Origin: a bacterium
GTDB lineage: Bacteria > Patescibacteriota > Minisyncoccia > Minisyncoccales > PEYH01
Reading direction: 5' to 3'
Length of the DNA: 14,153 nt
NCBI GenBank assembly: GCA_021161645.1
Contig: JAGHAC010000022.1
Span: 1 to 14,153, forward strand
Under the pieces are notes generated by a model. It was given only the letters and a program-made list of their open reading frames with translations. It had not been told where the DNA came from and ran no database searches. Both the position numbers and the translations under genes were made by a program. Shown here piece by piece: positions 5,702-12,768 of the stretch (positions are counted from its first letter, which is position 1; the number at the start of each line of letters is the position of its first letter).

Positions 5702-7018
5702 TTATTCTGTCCTTTCTCCCAGAGTAACATTAACGGTAATAATCTTTCCTTCCCGCCATACTTTTAATACTACGGGATCTCCCGGCTTATATTTTTGAAT
5801 AATCTTGGCAAGAGAATTGGACTGAGTAATCTTTTCTCCATTAAATTCTAATATTATATCATCTCTTTTTAAGCCCACCGCAGCAGCAGGCGAGCCAGAA
5901 GTTACCGCCGTCTCTGTTTTCTGACCATTAGCATTTCTTCCTACCCATGCTCCAAAATCAAAAGGAAGGTTAAATTCTTCTTTCATCTCCGGAGTAATAA
6001 TAGTGTAATATACACCCAAAAATGGATATACAATTTTGCCAACTGTTTTTACTTGTTCTATTGCTCTTTTGGCTTTATTGACAGGTATAGCAAATCCAAT
6101 ATTTTCACCTGAAAAGGCTCTTGCTACATTAATTCCTATAACCTCGCCTGCTAAATTAAGAAGGGGACCTCCGGAATTTCCAGGGTTAATTGCCGCGTCT
6201 GTCTGGATAACATCCTCCAGTGTTTCTGCCATACCGCCGCCTGAAGCGGTAATTGTTCTTCCTAAACCCGAAACTACTCCCACCGAAACAGTGTTCTGAA
6301 ACTCTCCAAGAGCATAGCCTATAGCAATTACTGTCTGTCCTATCTGAATTTTAGAAGAATCGCCAAGTTTTAGAGTGGGAAAGGTTTTCCGCTGAACTGC
6401 CGGAATGCTTGACTGATCTATCTTCAAAATTGCCAGATCGTAAAAAGGATCTTTTGCTAAAATTTTTGCTGGATATTTTTTGCCATCATTAGTAAAAATA
6501 GTATATTCTGCATCTTGCTCATTTACTACGTGTTTGTTTGTTAAAACGAGACCGTCGGAGGAAATAATAAAGCCGGTACCTCCGCCGATTTTCTCCTTTT
6601 TGGTGCCTTTTTCTCTATATTGAGGAATCTGAATTTCAAAGGGCCAATCTGACCCGAAAGGATTTATAAAATATTGTTCTATGATAGGGACATCTTTGGT
6701 AATAACAATACTTACAACGGCCGGTGATGCTTTCTTAACAGCATTTATAATTTTCTCTTCCTGAGAGGTCTGAGGAGTGTATTGATTTTGGATAATTGTT
6801 TCCTTCTTAATTATTGGCGATTCAATTCTGAGATTTTTCAATAACTGATTAAGTTGATTCTCCCAATATAATTGGACAAAAGCAAATCCGCCCAAAGCGC
6901 CAAAAATGATGCTTAATAGAATCACTAGCAAAAATATTTTTGGAGAACGAAGATTAAACAAAAATTTTTTGGAAGGCTCAGAAATTTCTTGGTGGTCACT
7001 TAAAAATTTTTCTTCCAT
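5702..7018 (-). CDS. htrA: HtrA/DegP-type serine protease, membrane-anchored, one PDZ domain
   Basis: This 438-residue S1C protease cleaves misfolded protein outside the cytoplasmic membrane. A cytoplasmic tail (1-26) leads into one transmembrane anchor (about 27-50) and a linker. The trypsin-like domain spans about 90-320. The catalytic triad is visible: His163 in LTNKHVV, Asp194 in FYDLAILKI and Ser282 in INPGNSGGPL. A single PDZ domain follows at about 330-435 (GSPAAAVGLKRDDIILEFNG at its core), which recognises exposed C-termini; DegP has two PDZ domains, so this is closer to DegS or Gram-positive HtrA in layout. The loop between the first strand and GGGTGFIIS (110-143) is fairly long and may be the LA regulatory loop. 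It lies directly before clpB, pairing an extracytoplasmic and a cytoplasmic quality-control factor. The start is supported by the topology; no Shine-Dalgarno site is present. Confidence 0.95.
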   Translation of the reverse strand: MEEKFLSDHQEISEPSKKFLFNLRSPKIFLLVILLSIIFGALGGFAFVQLYWENQLNQLLKNLRIESPIIKKETIIQNQYTPQTSQEEKIINAVKKASPAVVSIVITKDVPIIEQYFINPFGSDWPFEIQIPQYREKGTKKEKIGGGTGFIISSDGLVLTNKHVVNEQDAEYTIFTNDGKKYPAKILAKDPFYDLAILKIDQSSIPAVQRKTFPTLKLGDSSKIQIGQTVIAIGYALGEFQNTVSVGVVSGLGRTITASGGGMAETLEDVIQTDAAINPGNSGGPLLNLAGEVIGINVARAFSGENIGFAIPVNKAKRAIEQVKTVGKIVYPFLGVYYTIITPEMKEEFNLPFDFGAWVGRNANGQKTETAVTSGSPAAAVGLKRDDIILEFNGEKITQSNSLAKIIQKYKPGDPVVLKVWREGKIITVNVTLGERTE

Positions 7019-7046
7019 AATTTAGAAGAGTTAATAAGCATTAATA

Positions 7047-7075
7047 ATCATATCACTTATATTGTTATTTTAAAA
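7047..7075 (-). promoter_or_regulatory. Weak candidate promoter of htrA
   Basis: On the minus strand TATGAT (7047-7052, 5 of 6 matches to the -10 box) sits 28 bases before the htrA ATG. The hexamer 17 bases further upstream, TTTTAA (7070-7075), matches only 3 of 6 at -35 and lies in the end of the dagK gene. An extended or activated promoter is possible; htrA could equally be read through from dagK, 46 bases away. Confidence 0.28.
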
Positions 7076-7436
7076 GACCTATGATTTTAGGCAAAAATAT
7101 AACTAATCCTACAACAAGGGCACCTATAGCGGTAATTAAAACCGCGCCCGCAGAAAGATCTTTTATTATTTTAACGCGTTTATCTAAATTTGGCTGCAAG
7201 AAATTTAAGACCTTTTCAATCTGAGCATTGATAAGCTCCATACCCAAAACAATGGTTATAGTAAGAAAAACTAGAGCTCTCTCTGCGGTCTTAAGAGGAA
7301 AAACAAATGATAAAACGATGGCAATTAATGCCGCCAAAAACATTAGTCGGAAGTTTTCTTCTTTTCTAATAGCAAACCCTATGCCACCAATAGCAACTTT
7401 CAAGCTCTTCTTAAATCTTTGCCAGTGAAATATCAT
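7065..7436 (-). CDS. dgkA: DagK-family lipid kinase (undecaprenol or diacylglycerol kinase)
   Basis: This 123-residue integral membrane enzyme phosphorylates a membrane lipid alcohol with ATP. In bacteria without membrane-derived oligosaccharides the usual substrate is undecaprenol, which regenerates the carrier for wall and surface glycan synthesis. An amphipathic N-terminus (1-30, with KEENFR) is followed by three transmembrane helices (about 31-47, 52-68, 94-120). The family signature is present as MELINAQIE (66-74) and KIIKDLSAGAVL (89-100), giving the metal and catalytic residues Glu67, Asn70, Glu74, Lys92 and Asp93. The usual Asp a few residues after the second Glu (IEKVVD in relatives) is replaced by Asn (IEKVLN). 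The gene begins 7 bases after the preceding glycosidase stop, so it belongs to that operon. Substrate choice is inferred. Confidence 0.88.
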   Translation of the reverse strand: MIFHWQRFKKSLKVAIGGIGFAIRKEENFRLMFLAALIAIVLSFVFPLKTAERALVFLTITIVLGMELINAQIEKVLNFLQPNLDKRVKIIKDLSAGAVLITAIGALVVGLVIFLPKIIGLLK

Positions 7437-7443
7437 ATAAAAA

Positions 7444-8445
7444 TTATAATCTTCTATTAAATAATTTCTGTGCCTCCTGCCATATTGCGGAATCTTTATG
7501 TTTTTCCTTCAGCCAATACCACCATTCTGCTCCCCAAAGATAAAAAGTGTCTTCGCCGGTGTTTTTGGCAAAATTAATAACCTCCTTAAATTTTTCTAAA
7601 TCCATTGTTTTCTTCTGCTCTTCTAAGGGAAGATCATATAAAAGAACCGGTCCCCAAGGCTCTGCTTGCAATTCTACACAAATAACCGGTTTCTTAAAAA
7701 TTGCTTTTATAAGCCATGCTTTTTGACCATAATAAACCGGTGGAAAAGGATATTTAAAATATGCATGTAACTGAGAAACCCAAACCTTTCTATAAAGGGT
7801 ATGTCCTACAATATCGCCAAATTTTGCTGCCTTAAACCATAAAGGAATTTCTCCGCTCTCGGTAACTACCACTGGCCTTTTTTTGTCATCTAGCGATTTA
7901 ACCAGTTCTATTTCTTGCTTTAAAAGATTTTTGTCCGGTGGAGGACATTCTCCAAAAGGAAAAAAAGGTTCGTTCTCTATTTGCCAAGCCCAGATTGTTG
8001 GATCATCTTTATACCTTTTTACTACTTCTCTAATATATTCTAACAGGGCTTTTTTATGTATATCTTGAGGAGACAAAGCCCATTTTGGAATAAAGCATTC
8101 GGGCCAGCGCGGAACCCTTCTTCCAATAACCAACAATACTTTGGCGTTTCTTTTTTGTGCTTCTTCAATCTGCCAATCAAGATCAGAAAAATCATATACT
8201 CCTCTTTCTTTTTCAATTAAATCCCAGTAGGCGATTAATTTTAGATTCTTTGCTCCGAGATCATCTAAAATAGCGAGGTAATTTTTCTTCCAGTCAAGCC
8301 CCAAATAATAAGCGTGTCTTTGAGAAAAAACTACCCCCCAGTTGATATTTTGGGCGGGCTTTTGCCAACCAATAAAGAAGAAAAAGACAAGGAGAACAAA
8401 AAGAATTCCTAAAACCGTATAAAAAATTATAAATATCCTTCTCAT
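7444..8445 (-). CDS. Membrane-anchored clan-A glycoside hydrolase (GH5/GH42-like)
   Basis: This 333-residue protein has an N-terminal signal anchor (about 4-26) and a TIM-barrel domain, so it should act outside the membrane. Family traits are YWDLIEKERGVYDFSDLDWQ-like text at 73-92, typical of GH5/GH42/GH39 barrels, the acid/base motif WQIENEP (154-160, Glu159 after strand 4) and a second acidic site VELQAEPW (257-264, with Glu258 the likely nucleophile and Glu262 an alternative). An aromatic strand 8, YLWGAEWWYW (302-311), lines the sugar-binding cleft. The ATG overlaps the TGA of the transporter gene (ATGA), so the two are translationally coupled. It may cleave beta-linked glycans in the envelope or from a host or neighbouring cell. 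The exact family and substrate cannot be fixed by eye; a pseudo-enzyme is unlikely because both carboxylates are present. Confidence 0.78.
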   Translation of the reverse strand: MRRIFIIFYTVLGILFVLLVFFFFIGWQKPAQNINWGVVFSQRHAYYLGLDWKKNYLAILDDLGAKNLKLIAYWDLIEKERGVYDFSDLDWQIEEAQKRNAKVLLVIGRRVPRWPECFIPKWALSPQDIHKKALLEYIREVVKRYKDDPTIWAWQIENEPFFPFGECPPPDKNLLKQEIELVKSLDDKKRPVVVTESGEIPLWFKAAKFGDIVGHTLYRKVWVSQLHAYFKYPFPPVYYGQKAWLIKAIFKKPVICVELQAEPWGPVLLYDLPLEEQKKTMDLEKFKEVINFAKNTGEDTFYLWGAEWWYWLKEKHKDSAIWQEAQKLFNRRL

Positions 8446-9380
8446 AAGCTATAAAGAACGGTTAATCCACAAACGATAAGAAGGGTTGCAATTATTTTTT
8501 GAAGAATAACTTTCCTAGAGAGAGTTTCTGATAAAATCTTTGGTAATTTCAATGAAAGAAAAGTAGTCAGAATCAACAAAAAGACATATTTTGTTCCTTC
8601 TAAAGCATTGATAAAAGCAAGCATTCCCAAGGGAACAAAATAAATAGCAAGCCCTTGTAAAACGCCGGATATTGCCCCAACTGCTTGATTGGCTAGAAAA
8701 ATTAAAGTAAGCCTTGGTTTTCTGAATAATGGTTTTGATGCCTCCTTTCTTTTTTTAGGAAAAATTTCCTCCCGTACCTCTTTGGAAAAAATAAGAGTAA
8801 GGGCAACTAAAAATGTTCCAATCCGCGTCCAGACAATACCAGAAACAAAAGGCTGATTTAAAAATACAATCTTTGTGGCTACAAAGTTAAGAGCCAACAA
8901 GAAGGCAGTCCATACAGACAAAATAAGACTTTTTGCGGTCAAGCGTTTGTCTTTCTGGAAATTAATTAATACACTTCCCAAAATTAATAAAACAAAAGAA
9001 AGAAGATGCCAAGATGTCAACAGTGGAGTTGATAAATTTGTCCGCCAAGAAAAAAGATAAACAAGCCCTAAGGTAAAAAGGGGCAAAAATCCTCCTATAG
9101 CCGGAATGATTCTGGAAGCTTCAAATTGTCTTAATCCCTTAAATAAATATATTATTCCAACCATCCATATTCCTCCAGCAAAAAGAGCAATTAAAATTAT
9201 TTGCAGAGGAGGCACTTGAAACCCAAAAGGAATTAAAACTAGTGCCAGAATTCCCAAAACACCTATATAAAAAGCGTATGCTTTCGGTTTAGGAATGGGA
9301 CCTGAAAGGAATATTTTATCTACAACCGAGGTAACAGCCGAACAACAATAAGAAACGATTGTTAGAGTTAGCCAAAGCAT
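8442..9380 (-). CDS. EamA/DMT-superfamily transporter, 10 transmembrane helices
   Basis: This 312-residue protein is almost wholly hydrophobic, with about ten helices in two five-helix halves (roughly 2-140 and 150-310), as in drug/metabolite transporters. The first half contains LFKGLRQFEASRIIPAI (79-95), resembling the conserved EamA stretch in which a small residue pair breaks helix 4; the second half has the matching IYFVPLGMLAFINALEGTKY (246-265). A basic cytoplasmic loop lies at 200-225. DMT members move sugars, amino acids, nucleotide sugars or lipid-linked aminosugars. The setting between two glycosidases suggests a sugar or oligosaccharide, which is inference. A heptamer repeat lies just before its ATG instead of a ribosome-binding site. 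Its TGA stop overlaps the next gene's start, showing that TGA ends translation here. Confidence 0.82.
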   Translation of the reverse strand: MLWLTLTIVSYCCSAVTSVVDKIFLSGPIPKPKAYAFYIGVLGILALVLIPFGFQVPPLQIILIALFAGGIWMVGIIYLFKGLRQFEASRIIPAIGGFLPLFTLGLVYLFSWRTNLSTPLLTSWHLLSFVLLILGSVLINFQKDKRLTAKSLILSVWTAFLLALNFVATKIVFLNQPFVSGIVWTRIGTFLVALTLIFSKEVREEIFPKKRKEASKPLFRKPRLTLIFLANQAVGAISGVLQGLAIYFVPLGMLAFINALEGTKYVFLLILTTFLSLKLPKILSETLSRKVILQKIIATLLIVCGLTVLYSL

Positions 9381-9384
9381 AGAT

Positions 9385-9412
9385 TAGTGGGTAGTGAGTA
9401 GTGGGTAGTGAA
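9385..9412. repeat. Four tandem 7-bp repeats (TAGTGRR)
   Basis: On the plus strand the heptamer reads TAGTGGG, TAGTGAG, TAGTGGG, TAGTGAA without a break, giving a 14-bp higher-order repeat. It fills nearly all of the 35-base gap between the GH1 stop and the transporter ATG, ending 4 bases from that ATG, where a ribosome-binding site would normally be. Heptamer arrays of this kind are known in intergenic regions of some bacteria (for example cyanobacterial STRR elements); relationship is not implied. Confidence 0.85.
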
Positions 9413-9415
9413 TGA

Positions 9416-10576
9416 TTAGGGAAGATTTATTTGGTTTGTCTTGCAAATTTGAGCATAATAAAAGGCGCTTTTTCTGGGCTTGCGTTCCAGTGTTTTATAA
9501 TCAACTTCTATTAAACCGAAACGGGGTTCAAATCTCTTTTCCCATTCGAAATTATCAAGAAGAGACCAGTGAAAATACCCTCTTATATCTACTTTTTCCT
9601 GAATTGCTCTCCATATCCAATAAAGATGATCTTTAATAAATTTTTCTCTCAAAGAATCTTTTTTGTCGGCTACTCCATTTTCGGTAATATAAATTGGCAA
9701 GCTATACTGCTTTAAATCTTTCAATGTAAAATATATACCTTTTGGGTAGATCTCCCAACCAATATCAGAAACAATTTTATTCTCGTTTTTAATGAAAAAC
9801 GGGAATTTGATTTTATTATGAAAATAATAATTGAGTCCTATAAAATCGAGGTGGTTTGTCAGCTTGTTTAAAAAATAATAATTCTGCCACCAATTGGCAA
9901 TTTTCACTATTGATTTGTCAGAAGCAGACTTTGAATTATATGGCTCAAAAAACTGGTTGTTTTTGGCAATACCTATCCGAACCTGAGATTCTTTTTGATG
10001 AAAACTTTTATAAACAATTTTGTGCGCCAAAATTAAATTCCTTAGAACTCTTAAATATAGCATCAAACTTCTCTTTTTGGGAGGCCAAATCTTTAAAAGA
10101 TATCCTTGAGCAGCATAAACTTGAGGCTCGTTAATAACTACCCAAAAATCAACAAGGTTTTTGTACTCGTCAAAAATCCTGTTAGCAAATCGCTCAAAAT
10201 AAAAAATGTTTTTTTGTTTGGCAAAACCTCCCTTCTGCTGAAACCATTTCGGAAGAGTAAAGTGAAACAGGGTAAGCACTGTTTTAATCTTTTTTTCCTT
10301 GAGCGAAAGAAGTATCTTCCGGTAATGCTCAATTTCTTTCTGATCAAACCTTCCTTCTTTCTTTTCAATTCTTGACCATTCAATAGAAAAACGATGAGCA
10401 TTCTGATTGAGCGTGGTAACCCAGTCAAAGTCTTCTTGATATTTGTGATAATGATCACAGGCAATACCAGCAGGATAGTAATCGTTCCAATCGCTGTAAA
10501 TATTACCTCCTTCTACTTGATAAGCAGCGGTTGCCGCTCCCCAAAGAAAATTTTCTGGAAATCTTAAAACCGACAT
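9416..10576 (-). CDS. GH1-family glycosidase (beta-glucosidase/beta-galactosidase type)
   Basis: This 386-residue retaining beta-glycosidase has no signal peptide and should act in the cytoplasm on small sugars. GH1 landmarks are in order: FPENFLWGAATAAYQVEGG at 6-24 (Gln20 binds the sugar), HRFSIEWSRI (61-70), His105 in LFHFTLP, acid/base Glu150 in VINEP, nucleophile Glu299 in ITENG, and the sugar-pocket strip HWSLLDNFEW (336-345). The His-Trp pair usual at position 105 is His-Phe here. At 386 residues it is shorter than the usual 440-490; the distance between the two catalytic Glu residues is 149, against about 180-190 in well-known members, so the loops between strands 4 and 7 are trimmed. 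All catalytic residues are intact, so it is probably active. It opens a likely operon with the transporter, the second glycosidase and dgkA. The preferred sugar is not readable from sequence. Confidence 0.93.
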   Translation of the reverse strand: MSVLRFPENFLWGAATAAYQVEGGNIYSDWNDYYPAGIACDHYHKYQEDFDWVTTLNQNAHRFSIEWSRIEKKEGRFDQKEIEHYRKILLSLKEKKIKTVLTLFHFTLPKWFQQKGGFAKQKNIFYFERFANRIFDEYKNLVDFWVVINEPQVYAAQGYLLKIWPPKKRSLMLYLRVLRNLILAHKIVYKSFHQKESQVRIGIAKNNQFFEPYNSKSASDKSIVKIANWWQNYYFLNKLTNHLDFIGLNYYFHNKIKFPFFIKNENKIVSDIGWEIYPKGIYFTLKDLKQYSLPIYITENGVADKKDSLREKFIKDHLYWIWRAIQEKVDIRGYFHWSLLDNFEWEKRFEPRFGLIEVDYKTLERKPRKSAFYYAQICKTNQINLP

Positions 10577-10582
10577 TAATAT

Positions 10583-10611
10583 ATTATCTCATATTTTCTT
10601 TTTCTTGAAAA
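10583..10611 (-). promoter_or_regulatory. Promoter of the GH1 operon, probably giving a leaderless mRNA
   Basis: On the minus strand TTTTCA (10606-10611, 4 of 6) is followed after 17 bases by GATAAT (10583-10588, 5 of 6). The -10 box ends only 6 bases before the GH1 ATG, so a normal start site would fall on or next to the start codon itself. No Shine-Dalgarno sequence is present, which fits leaderless translation. Confidence 0.5.
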
Positions 10612-10618
10612 TTGATTT

Positions 10619-12088
10619 TTAAATTTTCAGAAACCAATATCTTTGCTTGTTTAATATTTTTCTAATCAGCACAAATAGACAGAGATAATACAAAATTACA
10701 AGAATTAGGGAAACTTTGAGATTTAAAATAAAACTTGTGAGCTGAGAGAAGGTTGAAGCCACCCAAATAATATATCGAGAAATAATAAAAAGAGGAAGAA
10801 AGAAGAAAAAGCTTAACCAATAAGAGATGAAGCCAGAAATTAAGGCAAAAATTCCCAAGACAAGCAAAAGGGGCATTAGAGGAACAACTAAGATGTTTGT
10901 TAAGAAAGAAAGTAGGGAAAAATATCCGAAGTGATACAAAAGAAGAGGAATTGTAAAAATTTGCGCCCCAAGAGACATCGATAAAATATCTCTTAAACTA
11001 CAAACACTGGGAACTCTTTTTAGTTTTTTATTCAAAAATGGCGTTAAATAATTAATGCCTGCGGCTGCCAAAAAAGATAGCTGAAAACCAATATCATAAA
11101 TTAAAAATGGGTTAACAAACAGCATCGCTACGGCCGCAAGTAAAAGAAACCGAGTAGTGTCAGGCAATCTTCCAAAAATCTGAGCAATGATGATCCCACC
11201 TCCAATAATGGTTGCTCTTACTGCAGATGGCTGAAAACCAATAAAGAAAATATATAAAACAATAAAGAAAAGCGAGAGTAGGCCGGCTTGTTGTCGCCAC
11301 AAACCAAGAGAGATAAAAAAAGATGTCAAAATATTAAGCAAAATAACTATATGCATTCCTGAAATCGCTGTGATGTGACGGATGCCAGATTTGTTAAAAA
11401 TTTCCTTGAGTTTTTCCGGAAGTTCTCTTTTTTCTCCCAAAACAATCGCCTTAACAAAACAATTTTCTGGATAAGGAAGGTTTTCTGAAAATATTTTATT
11501 TGCTCTCTTTCTTGCTCTATCAATAATCTTATAGAGAAAATTCGCTTCTTTGACCTCTTTTAATTCTGGATAATAAATAATGCCTACAATTCCCTGTTTG
11601 TAAAGATAATTTTTGTAATCAAAATCCTCAAAACTTGGGGGTTCTTTTATTTCTCCCAAAATCCTAATCCTTTCACCTTTGTAAAAATTTTTATCTTTGC
11701 TAAAATATGCCAAAATTTTTGTTTTCATTTTAACCTGGTTTACTTTTTTAACAGAAAGCACAAATTTCTGAGAATTCTCGGTTTCCTGAGGATAAGTTAT
11801 AATTTTTCCGTATATTGAGACTGGAGTTTTCTGCGAAAAAAGAGCCTCTTTTGCTGATGCAATATTTTTTGTAAAGTTAAAGGCGTAGCAAGCGGAAAAG
11901 ATAAAGACAAGAGCAATAGAAAAAGCCAACAGGATATTTCTTTTATAAAAAAGCACCGTCGCAAAAAAGAAAAAACTCAGCCAACATAGATAGCTGAGTC
12001 TTAACATTGTGCCGATACTCAAACCTAAGACTGAAAATGCCAGCAATAATAGAAAAATTTTACCTTTCTCTAATTTCTTACTCCGCAC
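10619..12088 (-). CDS. comEC: ComEC/Rec2-like DNA uptake channel, without the metallo-beta-lactamase domain
   Basis: This 489-residue multipass membrane protein is predicted to carry single-stranded DNA across the cytoplasmic membrane. N-terminal helices lie at about 10-28, 30-48 and 52-70. A soluble OB-like ComEC N-terminal domain (DUF4131 type) spans about 85-180 (VSIYGKIITYP, ILGEIKEPPSFEDFDYKNYL). The competence domain (about 208-480) has the hallmark SGIRHITAISGMHIVIL (234-250) and FQPSAVRATIIGG (285-297). Many ComEC proteins continue with a metallo-beta-lactamase-type nuclease domain; this one ends about 20 residues after its last helix, and no such domain follows. The start is a GTG inside the end of nrdG (19-base overlap); the next Met is residue 28 and would remove the first helix. 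The overlap implies coupling to nrdG. It could serve as a DNA importer or a related exporter-like channel. Confidence 0.88.
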   Translation of the reverse strand: MRSKKLEKGKIFLLLLAFSVLGLSIGTMLRLSYLCWLSFFFFATVLFYKRNILLAFSIALVFIFSACYAFNFTKNIASAKEALFSQKTPVSIYGKIITYPQETENSQKFVLSVKKVNQVKMKTKILAYFSKDKNFYKGERIRILGEIKEPPSFEDFDYKNYLYKQGIVGIIYYPELKEVKEANFLYKIIDRARKRANKIFSENLPYPENCFVKAIVLGEKRELPEKLKEIFNKSGIRHITAISGMHIVILLNILTSFFISLGLWRQQAGLLSLFFIVLYIFFIGFQPSAVRATIIGGGIIIAQIFGRLPDTTRFLLLAAVAMLFVNPFLIYDIGFQLSFLAAAGINYLTPFLNKKLKRVPSVCSLRDILSMSLGAQIFTIPLLLYHFGYFSLLSFLTNILVVPLMPLLLVLGIFALISGFISYWLSFFFFLPLFIISRYIIWVASTFSQLTSFILNLKVSLILVILYYLCLFVLIRKILNKQRYWFLKI

Positions 12089-12768
12089 ACATCAAAAAAT
12101 GGCTCGATAACTTTTTTGATTTCTAAAAGATATTCTTCGGGATAAGGTTTTAGGTTATTGAACCTGTGATCAATATGCTTAGAGGGAGAAAAATTCTGGA
12201 GAAAATATTTTTTTGCCGGACTTATCCACTTTACAATTTTTAAAATATCGTCTTTCGATAAAAGAGTAGGAACAACGGTGGTCCTAAATTCGTAATCTAT
12301 CTTACTTGATTTTAATATAGAAATACTTTTTTCTATCGGTTCTGAATTACACCTTCCGCCTGTAATCTCTTGGTACTTTTCCTTTGGAGCCTTAACATCC
12401 ATAGCCACATAATCAATTAAGTTTTGATCTATAAGCTTTTTTAACATTTGCGGATTTGAACCGTTTGTGTCAAGCTTTACAGCAAAACCTATTTTTTTTA
12501 TCTTTTTTATAAATAAAGGGAGATCTTGATGAATAGTAGGCTCTCCACCACACACTACTATGCCCTCCAATAAATCTTTCCTCTCTTTTAAAAATTTAAA
12601 AAAGGATCTCTCGGATATCTTGGGAGTATTCTTTATTATTTCCGGCAAAACAAGTTCTGGATTATAACAAAAAGGACAGCGGAAATTACATCCAGCAAGA
12701 AATACTGTCGCGGCAATCTTTCCGGGATAATCTAAAAGAGTAAATTTTTGTAAGCCACCAATTACCAT
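12070..12768 (-). CDS. nrdG: Anaerobic ribonucleotide reductase activating protein (radical SAM)
   Basis: This 232-residue radical-SAM activase generates the glycyl radical on NrdD using S-adenosylmethionine and a 4Fe-4S cluster. The cluster motif CNFRCPFC (27-34, Cys27, Cys31, Cys34) is preceded by LLDYPGKIAATVFLAGC and followed by the SAM-binding GGEPT (74-78). KLDTNGSNP (98-106) and YVAMDVKAPKEKY (120-132) are the next barrel motifs. The length and the opening IGGLQKFTLLDYPG fit the longer NrdG2 type found in anaerobes and archaea rather than the short enterobacterial NrdG. Its ATG follows the nrdD TAA with no base between, so the enzyme and its activator are co-translated. It would be oxygen-sensitive, consistent with an anaerobic or fermentative cell. 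Confidence 0.93.
   Translation of the reverse strand: MVIGGLQKFTLLDYPGKIAATVFLAGCNFRCPFCYNPELVLPEIIKNTPKISERSFFKFLKERKDLLEGIVVCGGEPTIHQDLPLFIKKIKKIGFAVKLDTNGSNPQMLKKLIDQNLIDYVAMDVKAPKEKYQEITGGRCNSEPIEKSISILKSSKIDYEFRTTVVPTLLSKDDILKIVKWISPAKKYFLQNFSPSKHIDHRFNNLKPYPEEYLLEIKKVIEPFFDVCGVRN

Noticed and set aside
8442..8445. UGA as a sense codon (SR1/Gracilibacteria code)
   Set aside because: TGA ends the transporter gene in a classical ATGA overlap, and all other genes are full-length without any internal TGA.
9856..10464. Several 90-108 codon frames on both strands inside the GH1 gene
   Set aside because: They are shadows of the GH1 gene, which has all catalytic motifs in one uninterrupted frame; none has recognisable domains or sensible starts.
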